Assembly: GCA_029168955.1 (NCBI GenBank)
Contig: JAPDOI010000171.1
Coordinates: forward strand, 496,001-560,000
DNA from: Aplectana chamaeleonis
Lineage: Eukaryota > Nematoda > Chromadorea > Rhabditida > Cosmocercidae
Reading direction: 5' to 3'
Length of the DNA stretch: 64,000 nucleotides
This document shows, one piece after another, positions 44,523 to 56,683 of this stretch. Position 1 is the stretch's first letter. Every line of letters begins with the position of its first letter. Made by a program: the position numbers and the translations under genes. The notes under the pieces were generated by a model. That model searched no databases, was not told the origin of the DNA, and worked only from the letters and a program-made list of their open reading frames with translations.

Positions 44523-46180
44523 AGCTGCGCCAGGCGGCTGACGCCGCCCAGCGCCGCTGGGGAACCGGCTTCGCGGGTTCGGTGGCCGGCTTCGCCGTCC
44601 CATTCCCTGAAAGCCCGTTTAGGTCTGACAAAAAAGTAACGAATCTGTTAATGAAAAACGATACTGCTAGTAAACACTATGATAAGAATGTTTTTATTTT
44701 AAACATCTCGGCTTCGAAGATTAGCTTTCATGACTCCGCCGAACTCCTTCGCTTTCGTTCGGCCTCCCTTTAGTAAGAATGTGTAGCATTCATTTGACTT
44801 CGCCAAACGGTGGACCGCCTTCTCCGTGCCTCCCTCCATCAACTATGTGTAACATTCATTTGGTTACGCCAAACAGTAGATCGGCCTCCCCCGGTCTCCC
44901 CTTACTACGCATATGTAGCATTCGTTGACTTGGCCAAATATGGGTTGGCTTCTCCCAGCCTCCCTCCATCAACGATGAGTAGCATTCATTTGGTTACGCC
45001 AAACAGTAGATCGGCCTCCCCCGGTCTCCCCCATCGAATATGTGTAACATTCATGTAGCTTCGCCAAACAGTAGATCGTGTTTTCCCAGCCCCCCCCCCT
45101 CCATCAACTACTCGTAGCATTCCTTTGGGTTCGCCGAACGGTAGACCGGCTTCCTACGGCCTCCCTGTACTAAGCATGTGTAGCATTCGTTGGCTTGACC
45201 AAACAATGGACTACTGGCTTATTCAGGCCTCCCTTCATCAAAATTAAGCGTACCGTCGTGTGAGACCTCAGCAAAGCTATGATCCCCTCCCACTGATAAC
45301 CAAAATTATTTACGGTCACCTCCCCAAACTTTCGGTTCTAGGCTAAAATTTTAGGGATCGGGAGGATTGGAAATCGCATTTAATTGGAATTCACACAACA
45401 GCTTTTTACCCAGATCTCCATTAACTATGTAAATCATTCGTGTGGCTCCGTCAAACGATAGGAGGGAAGGACTCAATGGGCAACATTTAGGGTTATCCCA
45501 ACCCGATCCCGAACGTAGAAAGTTTACAGGACTCAATACGCAAAAATCATGGCGGTCCCACCACGGTCCAAAACAAAGAGAGTTCAAAGAACCCGATACG
45601 CAACAGCTACGGTAGTCTCACCACGAATCATAAGCGATGAGGCTAAAAGAACGCAAAATGCTACAGCTGTGCTGGTCCAACCACGATCCACAACGGTGAA
45701 AGTTTAAAGAGCCCGATACGCAACAGCTACGGTGGTCTCACCACGATTCGTAACGAATAAACTAAAAGAATGCAATATGCAACAGGAAGGTGGTCCCACC
45801 ACGATCCAAAACGTAGAAAGTTCGAAGGAGCAAATATGCAACAGCTGCAGTGGTCCCACCAAGAGTCGTAACGAAGAAGCTTAAAGAATGCAATATGCAA
45901 CAGGCAGGGTGGTCCCACCACGATCCATTACGGTAAAAGTTTAAAGGACTTAATATGAAACAGGTGGGGTGGTCCCACCACGATCCATAACGGTAAAAGT
46001 TTAAAGGACTGAATATGAAACAGGTGGGGTGGTCCCACCACGATCCATAGCGGTAAAAGTTTGAAGGAGCAAATGTGCGGTGAGTAGGGTGGTCCCACCA
46101 CGATCCATTACGATGATAGTTTGAAGGATTCAAGATGCAACAGTTACGGTGGTCCCACCACAATCCATAATTAGGAAAGT

Positions 46181-46184
46181 TTAA
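46181..46184. other. empty TTAA site matching the 549-bp MITE insertion
   Basis: The single TTAA in GGAAAGTTTAAAAGAATC corresponds to the duplicated TTAA bordering the left-arm MITE; flanking sequence on both sides aligns. Confidence 0.93.
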
Positions 46185-46730
46185 AAGAATCAGTTGGCAA
46201 CAGCTACGGCGGTCCCGCCACGATCGCAATGCTGTGCTCGCTACTAAACCCCACTCACCTCCAGTCAATTTTTCGGTGTACTGAAACAATAAGGTGCTCT
46301 GAGTGATGGGGTTGAACATTGCTGGAAATTTGAAACCCGGTCAGACAGACGTCGGTCATACGTGCCAGACACTCGGTAACACACACCACCACGCCGATTA
46401 TTACATGTAAGGATACACCTTCCGGAGTGGTGTACGCACACCTCTTAAATTCGAGTATTTTTCCTCAACGATTTGCTCATCCTGAACCTCTATACACCTT
46501 CAAAAAATAGGATGTACACTTTCTTCCAAGCTCAAAACACTCTTCCCGACGTCGTGCGGGCTCCTAGACCCCTACACACCTTTTGTAATGGTATGCGCAC
46601 ACCTCTTTTAACCGCAACCATTTTAGTCGATTTTGTGCGCGCTCCCTCCGAACCCTATATACCTTACACGATAGTGTGCGAAAAACTCCTAGACCTAATC
46701 ATTTCTCAACGTTCTGCGCGCTCTCCTTAA

Positions 46731-46957
46731 AGGCAATGTCCACAATAAAAAACCATGTCTGTTTTTTTGGTGGAGATCGGCAGCTGCAGGGCCTAGCGCA
46801 ACCCTAACGTTGAGAAAACTAAGCAAAATGAGCTCGGAACGGTCCCCTACGGGCCCAAAGTTGGGCACCCGTCAGCTCGTCACCCCCAGATGCACTTTCC
46901 ACGCCCACCGACGTGAACAAATGAAAGCTCGAAATCGTGAGATGAGCGATCATTTCC
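46731..46957 (+). mobile_element. truncated TTAA-type MITE in the right arm
   Basis: It begins AGGCAATGTCCACAATAAAA after TTAA at 46727-46730 and stops at GCGATCATTTCC, the same breakpoint as in the left arm. Confidence 0.88.
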
Positions 46958-49144
46958 AGTACCTCTCCAACAATGGTGTGCAAACGTCCCTTCAAACTCT
47001 AGTCCTTATCACCGCCTTTTCGCGCGCTCCTCCTAAACCCCTATACACCTTCCTCAATGGTGTGCGCACACCCTTTCAGACTTCAATCACCTTCATCGAC
47101 CTTGTGCGCGCTCCTCCTAAACCCCTGTAAACGTTTTACAATGGAGTGCGTACACCCCCTTAGAATCTAATCACTTCCAAAAGTTGAGCGCGCTCCCCTT
47201 GAACCTGTGTACCTCTCCAACAATGGTCTGTGCACATCCATAAAAAGTCTAGTCCGTTTCTTCTGCGCTGTGCGCGCTCCTTATGAACTCTTTCACACCT
47301 CCCATAAAGGTTTACGCACCGCCTACATTGCGTAATCACTGTCCTAGACGTTGTGCGCGCCTATCCGAACCCTGCTCACTTCCCAAAACCCTGCGCGCTC
47401 TTCCCAAACTCTGTTCACAATACAGTGCATCGTGCGGGCTTTTCATGAATCTCCATTTGCTTTACAAAACACTGTGACACTGTGCGAGCTCCTACTGTAT
47501 GCCCCAGTCACTACACTGTGCGCGCTCAAAACCTGGACCTCTTTTCCATAACATAGTACGCGCTCCTACTAAATCCCTACTCCGCATCTGTTACACGTTT
47601 TGGGCTCTACCACTACCTATCTTGGACGACGTTTTGCCCGCTTCTGTTTAACCTCTTATCACTTCCGACGACACTGCAAGCGCTCTTCCTAAAACCCCAC
47701 TCACTTTCCAGAAAGCTATGGGTGCTCCTTCAAAGCCACTACTTACTTTCTAGACTTTTCATGCATGCTCCTCTCCTACTTGCAGTCACCTCACGACAGT
47801 GCGCGCGCTATACCTTTACCCGTACGGGAGCTCCTTAAACCTATTCACCATCAAATTCCTTGAGCGCACTCCTCCTAAAACCCTACTCCCCTCCAGCTAC
47901 ACAGCGCAAGTCTCCTGAGATCCCACTAACCTTCCGTGACCCTTGGTGGGCACCTCCTAAACAATAGCTTTTCTCTTCAAGTTTGGGCTCGTTCCTCATC
48001 AACCTCAAATCGTTTCTCACGACAATGCTCGCTCTTCCTAAACCCGTGCGCGTTTCTCCTAAACCTCCATTCGCAATCAAATCCACTGTGCGCACTTCTC
48101 ATGGTCTCCCAATAGTTTCCCAAGACTTCTGTGCGCGCTTCCTGAAACCCTATTTACTTCCACGATGCTAAAGGTGCTCCTTTTGTACCCTTCTCTCCTA
48201 CCAACGACACTGCGCGCACTTTGTGGACCCCTACTCATCTTCCATGACACTGTGCTGTTTGTAGACCACTTACTCACTTTCCACGGCACTGTGCATGCTT
48301 CTTCTGAACCTCTACTCGTTTTCTACAACGTTCTCCAAATTAGCAGAAATTTATCGTGCTCTACTTGATGACAAAAAAATTCTTGAATTTTTGAGTGCCG
48401 TTATTCACCCGTGATTGCGTGCATACGTACAGATAGTGAATCAGACATACGTCATGGTACAACATACTCTGCGAGGGTAGAGATAGGACTGTGCACCGCT
48501 ATGTGACACGTAGGTGGATTTATAAAGTCTAGGATACTCCACTCAATACTCTCTAATACGACCTACTTCAACGGAAAGCTAAAACCTCCATCTGCAACAG
48601 CTTCGATGTTTAGACACATCATCACGCCCATTATTATGTATGAGGATGAGGATAAGGGTGAGGATTCGCTGGATTTGCGTTCGCTTTCGTTAAAACAGGT
48701 CACACCGCGGCCACGTTCCATTTCCAATACCGCGAACCTTGTGGTAAACCCGAAGCCCTGCCCACTTTCACAAAGTACCTGGTGGTGGTCCCTGAGCTTC
48801 ATGCCCGTTCTAGGCGTCACTTTAACAGCTAGTTCGGTCCCACCTCGATTTGTAAGGAAACCCAAAGAACTAAATACTTGCTGTGGTGGTTCAACCACGA
48901 TTGCAATGGTGTGCGCGCTCTTCCTGAAACCCGCTCACTTTCCGCGACGTTCTGGGTGTATTCTTGAAACAATAACGCGCTCCGACTGAAGGTGTCAAAA
49001 TTTGCGGTAAATTTGAACACCGGTCAAACAGACGTCGGCCGAACGTGCCAGACAGTCGGACAGACACACCACGCCGCTTTTAATATGTAAGGATGTTCGA
49101 CTTTACGTTGTACGCGTCGACTCCAGATTCTTTCACACTTGCTG

Positions 49145-49690
49145 TGTCGTTTTATGTGATAAACAGTGAGCCCCGCCCACTTTCACAAAGTGCTTGTTGG
49201 TTGTCCCTGAGCCCCGCACACGCTGTGCGCGTCAAATTCGGAGTCGCGAACACTTTTCGTGTCGTTTTTTGCGATAAACTGGAAGCCCTGCCCACTTTTA
49301 CGAAGTACTTATTGGTTGACCCTGGGCCCCGCACACCTTGTACGCGTCGAATCCGGAGTCTTGCGCGTTTTTCGTGTGGTTTTATGCGATAAACCAAAAG
49401 CCCCGCCTACTTCCACAAAGTACTTGTCGGTTGTCCCTGAGCCCCGCACACGCTGTACGCGTCAAATCTGGAGTCCCGCGCACTTTTCGTGTCGTTTTAT
49501 GCGATAAACTGGAAGCCCCGCCTACCTTCACAAAGCTCTTGTCGGTTGTCCCTGAGCCCCCGCACACGCTGTACGCGTCAAATCTGAAGTCCCGCGCACT
49601 TTTCGTGTCGTTTTATGCAATAAACTGGAAGCCCCGCCTACTTCCACAAAGTACTTATTGGTTGTCCCTGAGCCCCGCACACATTCTGTG
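49145..49690. repeat. about 115-bp tandem units (5) in the right arm
   Basis: Five units contain GCGATAAACTGGAAGCCCCG, TTGTCGGTTGTCCCTGAGCC and CGCACACGCTGTACGCGTCA, against three in the left arm. Long frames are open on both strands because units lack stops. Confidence 0.9.
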
Positions 49691-50036
49691 TGTCGACTCA
49701 ACTGCTACGATGGTCCCACCACGATCCGTAACGTAGAAAGTTCAAAGGACACAATATGCAACTGCTGTGGTGGTCCCACCACGAATCGTCACGAAGAAAG
49801 TTCAAAAGACTCACTATGTAACATCCAGGGTGGTCCCGCCATGATCACAATGCTGTGCGCGCTCCTCCTATGCCTAACTCACCTTCCGCGACATTCGTCA
49901 TGTATTGTTGGAACAATAACGCGCTCTGACTGATGGAGTCAAAAATTGCGGGAAATTCAAACGACCGGACAGACAGACATCCGTCGGTCGGACACCGGTC
50001 AGACACACCACCACGCCGATTGTTATATGTAAAGAT

Positions 50037-51034
50037 GAGGATGAGAATAAGGGTGAGGATTCGCTGGATTTGCGTTCGCTAAAAGGAGCACCCTAACTCC
50101 ATAGGCGCAAGCTCCCTCATCGTGCTCTTTGTACACAGGTTCAGGAGTATAGGAATGCCCACCAACGGATATTTTTTTCATCTGGAAAAAAAGTATAATA
50201 GAATGTATAGGAGCAGGGTATAACTGAAAATGGAGAATCATGCGAAGGAGGAAAGCATACAATTTAGGGCACCAGTCAGGTCAAAATTATTCAGCAAGGA
50301 ACAAAATAACTACATTATTAAATACATAGTTTGAAAACCGTTCAAAAATTCGAATACTCATCCGGATAAATTTACAACTATTGATTTTCATCGAACATAT
50401 GTTACGTCACTGAACTAACAGGACCATTCGAAGTTCATTAAAAGGAGATATACAGGTTTTTTGAAAGATTTTTTTCATTTAAGAAAGTATTTTTGGAATA
50501 TTTTGAGGTCTTTCAAAATAAAAAAATGGAGGTATCGAATGTCACGTTGACATGGGGATAGTACTATGTGATGATGGAGTCGTGATTGCGCGAGAATTCC
50601 AGTGCAAGTCATTAGAACCTACCTGGTATACTTGTGGGTACACCTAAGGCAGATTATCATGTGCTACCTCGCCTAATGAGAACGAGGTCGCACAAACGTT
50701 CTGGCTAACGGGTCACAGCAATCACGTTGAACAGTAGGTAATTGATATTGTATGATCAGTAGGGCACATTGAATATTGATCGAAATGGGAAATTTTATCG
50801 AGGAATTCATTTTGAAGTCAAAGTTTCGTCTGAAGAAAAAATATATTTAGTTGCCTAGATGGCTAACGTTTAGATTTCCAGCATTCAGCCAGATGTTCAA
50901 ATAGCTTCGAAACTTCACCGTTGTTCTAAATAACGAAAGAGATCAAAGCAGAGGTGAAGAAGAACGAAAAAAAACGATGCAGTGGTGTAGGGTGAAAAAG
51001 AAAATGTAGTCGAGGCAAGAGACGCCAGCTGCAA
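50037..51034. other. flank of the inverted repeat, no gene seen
   Basis: The first 50 bases (GATGAGAATAAGGGTGAGGA, TTCGCTGGATTTGCGTTCGC) duplicate arm-internal sequence at about 48644-48692 in the same orientation. The rest shows no coding sequence or repeat that I can support. Confidence 0.5.
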
Positions 51035-53039
51035 TCCTTCATATAATAAAAGAATCGGAGCACAAAGCACGACCACCTGGGCCTCCATCACTATAGCACT
51101 ATTTCGTCACATCTCTAACCACTCCAAAACAGTATTGAACCATATGTGGATTTCAGTTCGCCAAAACCTTCAAAGTTTAGTTAGGCTCATGCAATTGTGC
51201 AAATATTTGGGGGAGGGTTGGGGGATTACGTTTTTCGGTTCTCAGCATTCTGCCATTGGAAAAACCAAAAAATCAACGAGCAGTTTTAGATCTTTTCCTT
51301 CCTCCAGCAAAACGACATCATCCTCATTACGTCGATGAGATTCAGTTCCCGGCATCACCTGAGGTCTCGACCTTTGTGCGTAGGTGACACACCAAGATCA
51401 TTCACGTGACTTACAACCACCTTCCGGACTTATACCCCGCCCCAAACCCCGATGAACCGTTATCAAAATCTTTTCAAGCAGCTTTAAGATTCATTCGAGG
51501 ATTTCTGTGTAGCTTAAAAACCTTCTTCAACGACGACAACTTCACGGATTGATTCTGTAAAAGTAATCAGGGACTATTCCTTAACCACCAGTCGGATAAC
51601 GCTTCAAATTCTGATACTACACAAACTCCCCAACCCAAACTCACTCCATAACTCATTAACGAGACTTTTAAATGCAAAATTGATAGCAAATTCGTGATCA
51701 GCGCGTCAAATACCTAGTAGACACCAATTTCGCGACGTTTACTGCATCAGGAAAGAAGAAAATTTTTTTGGCCTGAAAAATCATCAGGCTTATCCTTCCA
51801 TATAATAAAAGAATCGGAGCACCACGACCACCTGGGCCTCCATCACTATAGCACTATTTCGTCACATCTCTAACCACTCCAAAACAGTATTGAACCTTAT
51901 GTGGATTTCAGTTCGCCAAAACCTTCAAAGTTTAGTTAGGCTCATGCAATTGTGCAAATATTTGGGGGAGGGTTGGGGGATTACGTTTTTCGGTTCTCAG
52001 CATTCTGCCATTGGAAAAACCAAAAAATCAACGAGCAGTTTTAGATCTTTTCCTTCCTCCAGCAAAACGACATCATCCTCATTACGTCGATGAGATTCAG
52101 TTCCCGGCATCACCTGAGGTCTCGACCTTTGTGCGTAGGTGACACACCAAGATCATTCACGTGACTTACAACCACCTTCCGGACTTTATACCCCGCCCCA
52201 AACCCCGATGAACAGTTATCAAAATCTTTTCAAGCAGCTTTAAGATCCATTCGAGGATTTCTGTGTAGCTTAAAAACCTTCTTCAACGACGACAACTTCA
52301 CGGATTGATTCTGTAAAAGTAATCAAGGACTATTCCTTAACCACCAGTCGGATAACGCTTCAAATTCTGATAATACACAACCTCCCCAACCCAAACTCAC
52401 TCCATAACTCATTAACGAGACTTTTAAGTGCAAAATTGATAGCAAATTCGTGATCAGCGCGTCAAATACTCATTAGACACCAATTTCGCGACGTTTACTG
52501 CATCAGGAAAGAAGAATTTTTTTGTCCTGAAAATCATCAGGCTTATCCTTCCATATAATAAAAGAATCGGAGCACCACGACCACCTGGGCCTCCATCACT
52601 ATAGCACTATTTCGTCACATCTCTAAGCACTCCAAAACAGTATTGAACCGTATGTGGATTTCAGTTCGCCAAAACCTTCAAAGTTTAGTTAGGCTCATGC
52701 AATTGTGCAACCATTTGGGGGAGGGTTGGGGGATTACGTTTTTCGGTTCTCAGCATTCTGCCATTGGAAAAACCAAAAAATCAACGAGCTGTTTTAGATC
52801 TTTTCCTTCCTCCAGCAAAACGACATCATCCTCATTACGTCGATGAGATTCAGTTCCCGGCATCACCTGAGGTCTCGACCTTTGTGCGTAGGTGACACAC
52901 CAAGATCATTCACGTGACTTACAACCACCTCCCGGACTTTATACCCCGCCCCAAACCCCGAGTGACACACCAAGATCATTCACGTGACTTACAACCACCT
53001 CCCGGACTTTATACCCCGCCCCAAACCCCGATGAACAGT
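51035..53039 (+). repeat. about 755-bp tandem repeat, 2.65 copies
   Basis: Units start at 51035, 51793 and 52546, each with CATATAATAAAAGAATCGGA. The first is 758 bp, the second 753 bp, and the third stops after about 494 bp. The copies are nearly identical. A 67-codon frame (MWISVRQNLQSLVRLMQLC) recurs in each but has no homology I recognise. In the third unit, GTGACACACCAAGATCATTC and about 50 following bases are duplicated once more (52961-53029). Confidence 0.95.
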
Positions 53040-54568
53040 TCAATGCATGTGTATGGGCTTTTAGCTACATATATGTCGAAAAGAAAGTGGTTTTCATGGG
53101 CGATTTTGGTAAGTTGAAGGAGTGGCAGTTAGGCTAAGTCAATGCGGAAGCGGTTATTTTTTTTTAATCTGGGGCTCTGGAAGTTATGGGGCGGGTGCGG
53201 ACCGACGACAAAACGACATTTAACGATAGTCATTGTTCAGTTAATGTTTCACTCCGAATATGCGGTAATGCATAAAAGCCTAGAGAGGCTACTGATCTAT
53301 CGCGGCAAGGCACATAATGCTCTATTCGATTAGTGAGCTCACACTTATGTTTAGGGCAGTCGATGAAGACTGGATTTTGATCAACGTCGTTCTTTCGTTG
53401 GCCAGTCCACTCCTCACTGTTTTTCAAATCGCATTTCCAGTAAAAAAACAAGAATTATGGCGAGTCACCGCTCTTAGCTGCTCTGAACCTTGCCATACAT
53501 TCCAGCGCGCTACTACAGCACTCTGCAGGTAGGCCATCACGTTACTTACTCAGTATCCATTCTACGGTAATCATGAAAACTGGAGCATTATACAAAAAAA
53601 TTAAGGGCACGCGGAAACAACTATGAATTTGGTGTTCCGAATTACGGTGTGGCAGAAACTGTGTAAGAGGTGTGACTGGGTAACCGCAGGTGGAGAGATA
53701 ACAATGCTTCTTGGGACTCTCCATTGTCTGACTTGATCGGGAAGGATTATAGAGAGCAGAAGCAGCAAAATCTAGCGTTCAAGGAGTGCAGTGTGACGCG
53801 GTACTGGAAGTTCTCTCCGGACCAAACTGCTTCAATAATCGCTACACAGGAAAATTTAGATGCAGGTTCTCATGCGATGTCTTCCTTTTTTCTCAGTTGT
53901 TTTTTAAAATTTTTGTAATGAGGAGAATACAGTTCCGTTAGCCTAAAATCTGAAAACTTTACTAAATGACTAGCGGTTTCTTTTGAGCTAAGAACTCTAG
54001 CTATGGTGTCGCATTTTCAGCTTCACCTAGAACGGCCTTTTTCGGACTTGACCTGTAATCCGTTCTTTAAAAGGGATCTCAAATTTTTGATATGAAGAAT
54101 TTTGAGCGAATCGTTTAAAAATTACAAAGGTGAAGGAAAAACTGTGGAGAGTTACTAAAAATCGTTGTATTAGACTGTAAGTAATGTCGTTATCGGAAAG
54201 AAATTTCATTCTGGAGCTGCGCACTGCCGCGTTTGGGACAGGCCCGCTACACCTAATCGTGCAAGGATCACGGGCAAATTTTTAATTCTTCTGTGAAAGC
54301 AGTCCCGAGAGAAATGCAGTTCAAAAAATCTTTAAGTGAAATAGAAGTCGTTTATTGAAATTTCAGGACAGGAAAGTGTTTTCACACACTACTGGGCCTA
54401 TTTGTAAGTGGCAGAGTTGTGGCGGACCATTGACATCATTCGTGAAAAGATAGTGCTAGCTTCAGTCAATGGGGATTTTCCCGAATAGAAACGGTAACTT
54501 CAGTTCTGCAAATCGTGAGCAGCAGGACATCGTTAGCAGCAGGACGTAATTATAGGGCTCCCGGGACT
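53040..54568. other. stretch without a recognised gene
   Basis: A plus-strand frame at 53317-53532 reads FRAVDEDWILINVVLSLASP, which loosely recalls a hAT transposase stretch, but nothing supports it further. No RNA gene or repeat is seen. Confidence 0.35.
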
Positions 54569-54572
54569 TTAA

Positions 54573-55055
54573 AGCAGTGTTCACGATGATTTTCATTTCC
54601 GAGTTTTTCACATAAAACAAAGCGTTGGCCTCCAAGTGTTACCAAAATTACGAAGAAACGGCGAGAAACGCATTGAAACCTCGTTTTTCAGTGACATTAT
54701 TCTCTGGCCTGGACTAGTTGTCCGATTGGATGAACATGTTCATGGTGGTTGTCACCGGTAAAAAATGGGGCTCATCGGCAATGGAAGAATATTTTAAGCA
54801 AAATAGTATTAGTTGGGGTCCGAAGGAGGGGACGGATCAACAGAAAGCGGAAAATGGCAAAGGACGGGTCCACAAAATATTTCATCGTCACAACGAACAG
54901 TTCCTGTGAGAGTAAAGTGGCGGGGTGAGAGTAAAGGATTTGGTGCCCTTCTGCTCCGTTTTTCTCAGTTTCTCCGTCATTTTAGCTCTAGCCGGGGGTC
55001 AATTAATCGATTTTGCGAATAATCTCAAAATTGAAGATTATCGTGAACACTGCCT
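54573..55055. mobile_element. 483-bp TTAA-type MITE
   Basis: It begins AGCAGTGTTCACGATG (one G missing from AGGCAG) and ends TATCGTGAACACTGCCT. TTAA lies at 54569-54572 and 55056-55059. Confidence 0.92.
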
Positions 55056-55119
55056 TTAATACCCACCTCCGTCCCCCGTTTCAGGTGTTTTAAAGTTCAT
55101 ATGAAACACAGAGTTTTTT

Positions 55120-55605
55120 GCTTTGCTAGTGCGAAGCGGCGCTTTGGCCGGGGTTTTCCTGACCGTGACAGACATAATTTGTTCAGAAAAGCCACACAGG
55201 TTCCGGACAGAGCGCCGCGAAGCGGCGCGAACCCCCGGCTTACGGTTCCCGGACAGAGCGCCGCGAAGCGGCGCTTTGGCCGTGGTTTTCCTGACCGTGA
55301 GATACTTAATTTGTTCAGAAAAGCCACACAGGTTCCGGACAGAGCGGCGCCAAGCGGAGCGAACCCTCGGCCGGGGTTTTCCTGACCGTGAGAGACTTAA
55401 TTTGTTCAGAAAAGCCACACAGTTTCCGGACAGAGCGCCGCGAAGCGGCGCGAACCCCTCCCCCCCCCGTCCGGTTTACGGTTCCCGGACAAAGCGCCGC
55501 GAAGCGGCACTTCGGTCGGGGCTTTCCTGACCGTGAGAGACTTAATTTGTTCAGAAAAGCCATACAGTTTCCGGCCAAAGCGCCGCGAAGCGGCGCTTCG
55601 GCCGG
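55120..55605. repeat. hairpin-bearing GC-rich minisatellite
   Basis: Four to five irregular units of about 80-145 bp share TTTTCCTGACCGTGAGAGAC, TTAATTTGTTCAGAAAAGCC, ACACAGGTTCCGGACAGAGC and GCGCCGCGAAGCGGCGC. The last is a perfect 7-bp stem with a 3-base loop. Frames up to 212 codons are open on both strands; I regard them as a by-product of the repeat. Confidence 0.9.
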
Positions 55606-56196
55606 GTGTTTGAAAATACGGCGGGTGGCTGGCTTGTAGAGAGCTCGCGACCCGCTATACCATTTCTGCTCGCGCTCGCGACCTGCGATACCCATAGCGG
55701 ATAGCGAGCGAAGACGAGGGGGTAGCGGCTGGCGAGCACTTCGAAACGAGAGGTTAGCGGGTGGCGAGCAAGGCTCGAAATGCGCGCGGGTCGCGAGCAC
55801 CGAGTTTCTGAGCACGACGAGTCCCGGCAGTCCGCGGAAATCAAAAATTCCATATTCTTTATCTCGAGAAATCATCGCGTTCAGACGTGTGTATTGGAAG
55901 CTTCTTATTTTTAGAGGATTTTTCACAATGAAAAGGCCAAAAGAAACAGTCAACCTAAGAAGTTACAGGGGCTAAAAACTTTTAGACGTCCAGCATTTCC
56001 GACATTTGTGTATTACACAAGAGACATCGGACAAACGTGGAGAAAAGGTAGCTGAATGGTCCGGGATTTTCAAACGAGTTTTTGTCCGAAATTTGAGTGT
56101 TTTGGGTGGCCTTTTTGCGATATATCACAACCTTGTAGGCCTACCAGCTCGAAACAGTGAAAAACTTGAACACTATTTTTTGCGCGTACGCTGCCT
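55606..56196. other. GC-rich repeat remnant and one MITE end
   Basis: GCGAGC/GCTCGC-type words in both orientations fill 55620-55800, resembling 37560-37790. At 56185-56196 CGTACGCTGCCT before TTAA is the right end of a TTAA-type MITE whose left end I could not find. Confidence 0.55.
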
Positions 56197-56200
56197 TTAA

Positions 56201-56647
56201 AGGCAGTGTTCACGATGAATATCGCACTCGAGTTCGACACAAAAATGGTATTGTCTGGTCGTGAGGTAACTAATAGTGAAGAAACAACGAAGAAAAACGT
56301 CCAGAATGAGTCAAAATAACGGTTTCTAAATTCAGGGCGTGGACGAGAATCATGGGCCCCGCTGATTTCGGCAAGCGCGCGCCAATCGCGAAATCTGCGC
56401 GAATTGATCATGCTAAACGCGGCAGAGTTGCTTGGCAATTTGCCATCTAAACGTGTGCGGCGCCACAAGCTCGTCCGATTGGGGGGCGGACCGGGATAGG
56501 TAGGCGCGGCGGGATAACTTTCAAAGCCGTTTTTATTGAGTTCTGGCCAGTTTTCGTTGCTTTCTTCGACCCTATCCTCTCCAGCATCTGCCAACTTAGT
56601 TTGTCACACCGAGACCTCGAGAACGAGATTTATCGTGAACACTGCCT
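56201..56647. mobile_element. 447-bp TTAA-type MITE
   Basis: It begins AGGCAGTGTTCACGATGAAT and ends TTATCGTGAACACTGCCT, with TTAA at 56197-56200 (shared with a preceding MITE end) and 56648-56651. Its first 80 or so bases are nearly identical to those of the partial MITE at 62086. Confidence 0.94.
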
Positions 56648-56683
56648 TTAAGGGCACCCAGCTCATGGTCTACCTCAACAACA

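Larger units (their letters stand above)
38108..50036. mobile_element. giant modular inverted repeat (foldback-type element)
   Basis: The left arm (about 38108-43999) and right arm (44523-50036) are reverse complements over their whole lengths, separated by a 523-bp spacer. The arms consist of successive minisatellite blocks of different unit length, so the structure resembles foldback (FB-type) transposable elements on a much larger scale. The arms differ by two insertions present only on the left and by repeat copy number, so this is not an assembly mirror image. No transposase frame is visible. Outer flanks show no clear target duplication. Confidence 0.93.
44523..50036 (-). repeat. right arm of the inverted repeat
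   Basis: Read on the minus strand it follows the left arm from outer end (50036) to inner end (44523). Blocks: 60-bp GGAGGGAGGC type at 44765-45255, GGTGGGACCACC type at 45540-46180, head 3 at about 46414, truncated MITE at 46731, GAGCGCGCAC type at 46960-48300, head 2 at about 49094, five 115-bp units at 49145-49690 and head 1 at 50036. It lacks both left-arm MITEs. Confidence 0.93.

Noticed and set aside
44504..44773. The 89-codon frame in the right arm as a gene
   Set aside because: It runs from the spacer into arm sequence and has no recognisable content; its mirror image in the left arm reads a different short frame.
48606..49736. Overlapping long frames in the right arm as genes
   Set aside because: They follow the 115-bp repeat units, which lack stops, and change content with each unit variant.
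38108..50036. The large inverted repeat as an assembly artefact
   Set aside because: The arms differ by two precise MITE insertions and by copy number of the 115-bp units, which a mirrored misassembly would not show. Long reads would still be the decisive test.
51135..52846. The repeated 67-codon frame in the 755-bp units as a gene family
   Set aside because: It repeats only because the whole unit repeats, and it has no domain or initiation signal that I can identify.
53317..53532. A hAT transposase fragment
   Set aside because: The resemblance is limited to about 20 residues, and no adjoining sequence in any frame extends it.
55315..55953. A 212-codon minus-strand frame as a gene
   Set aside because: Most of it overlaps a GC-rich minisatellite that is open on both strands; its content is repeat-derived and nothing is recognisable.
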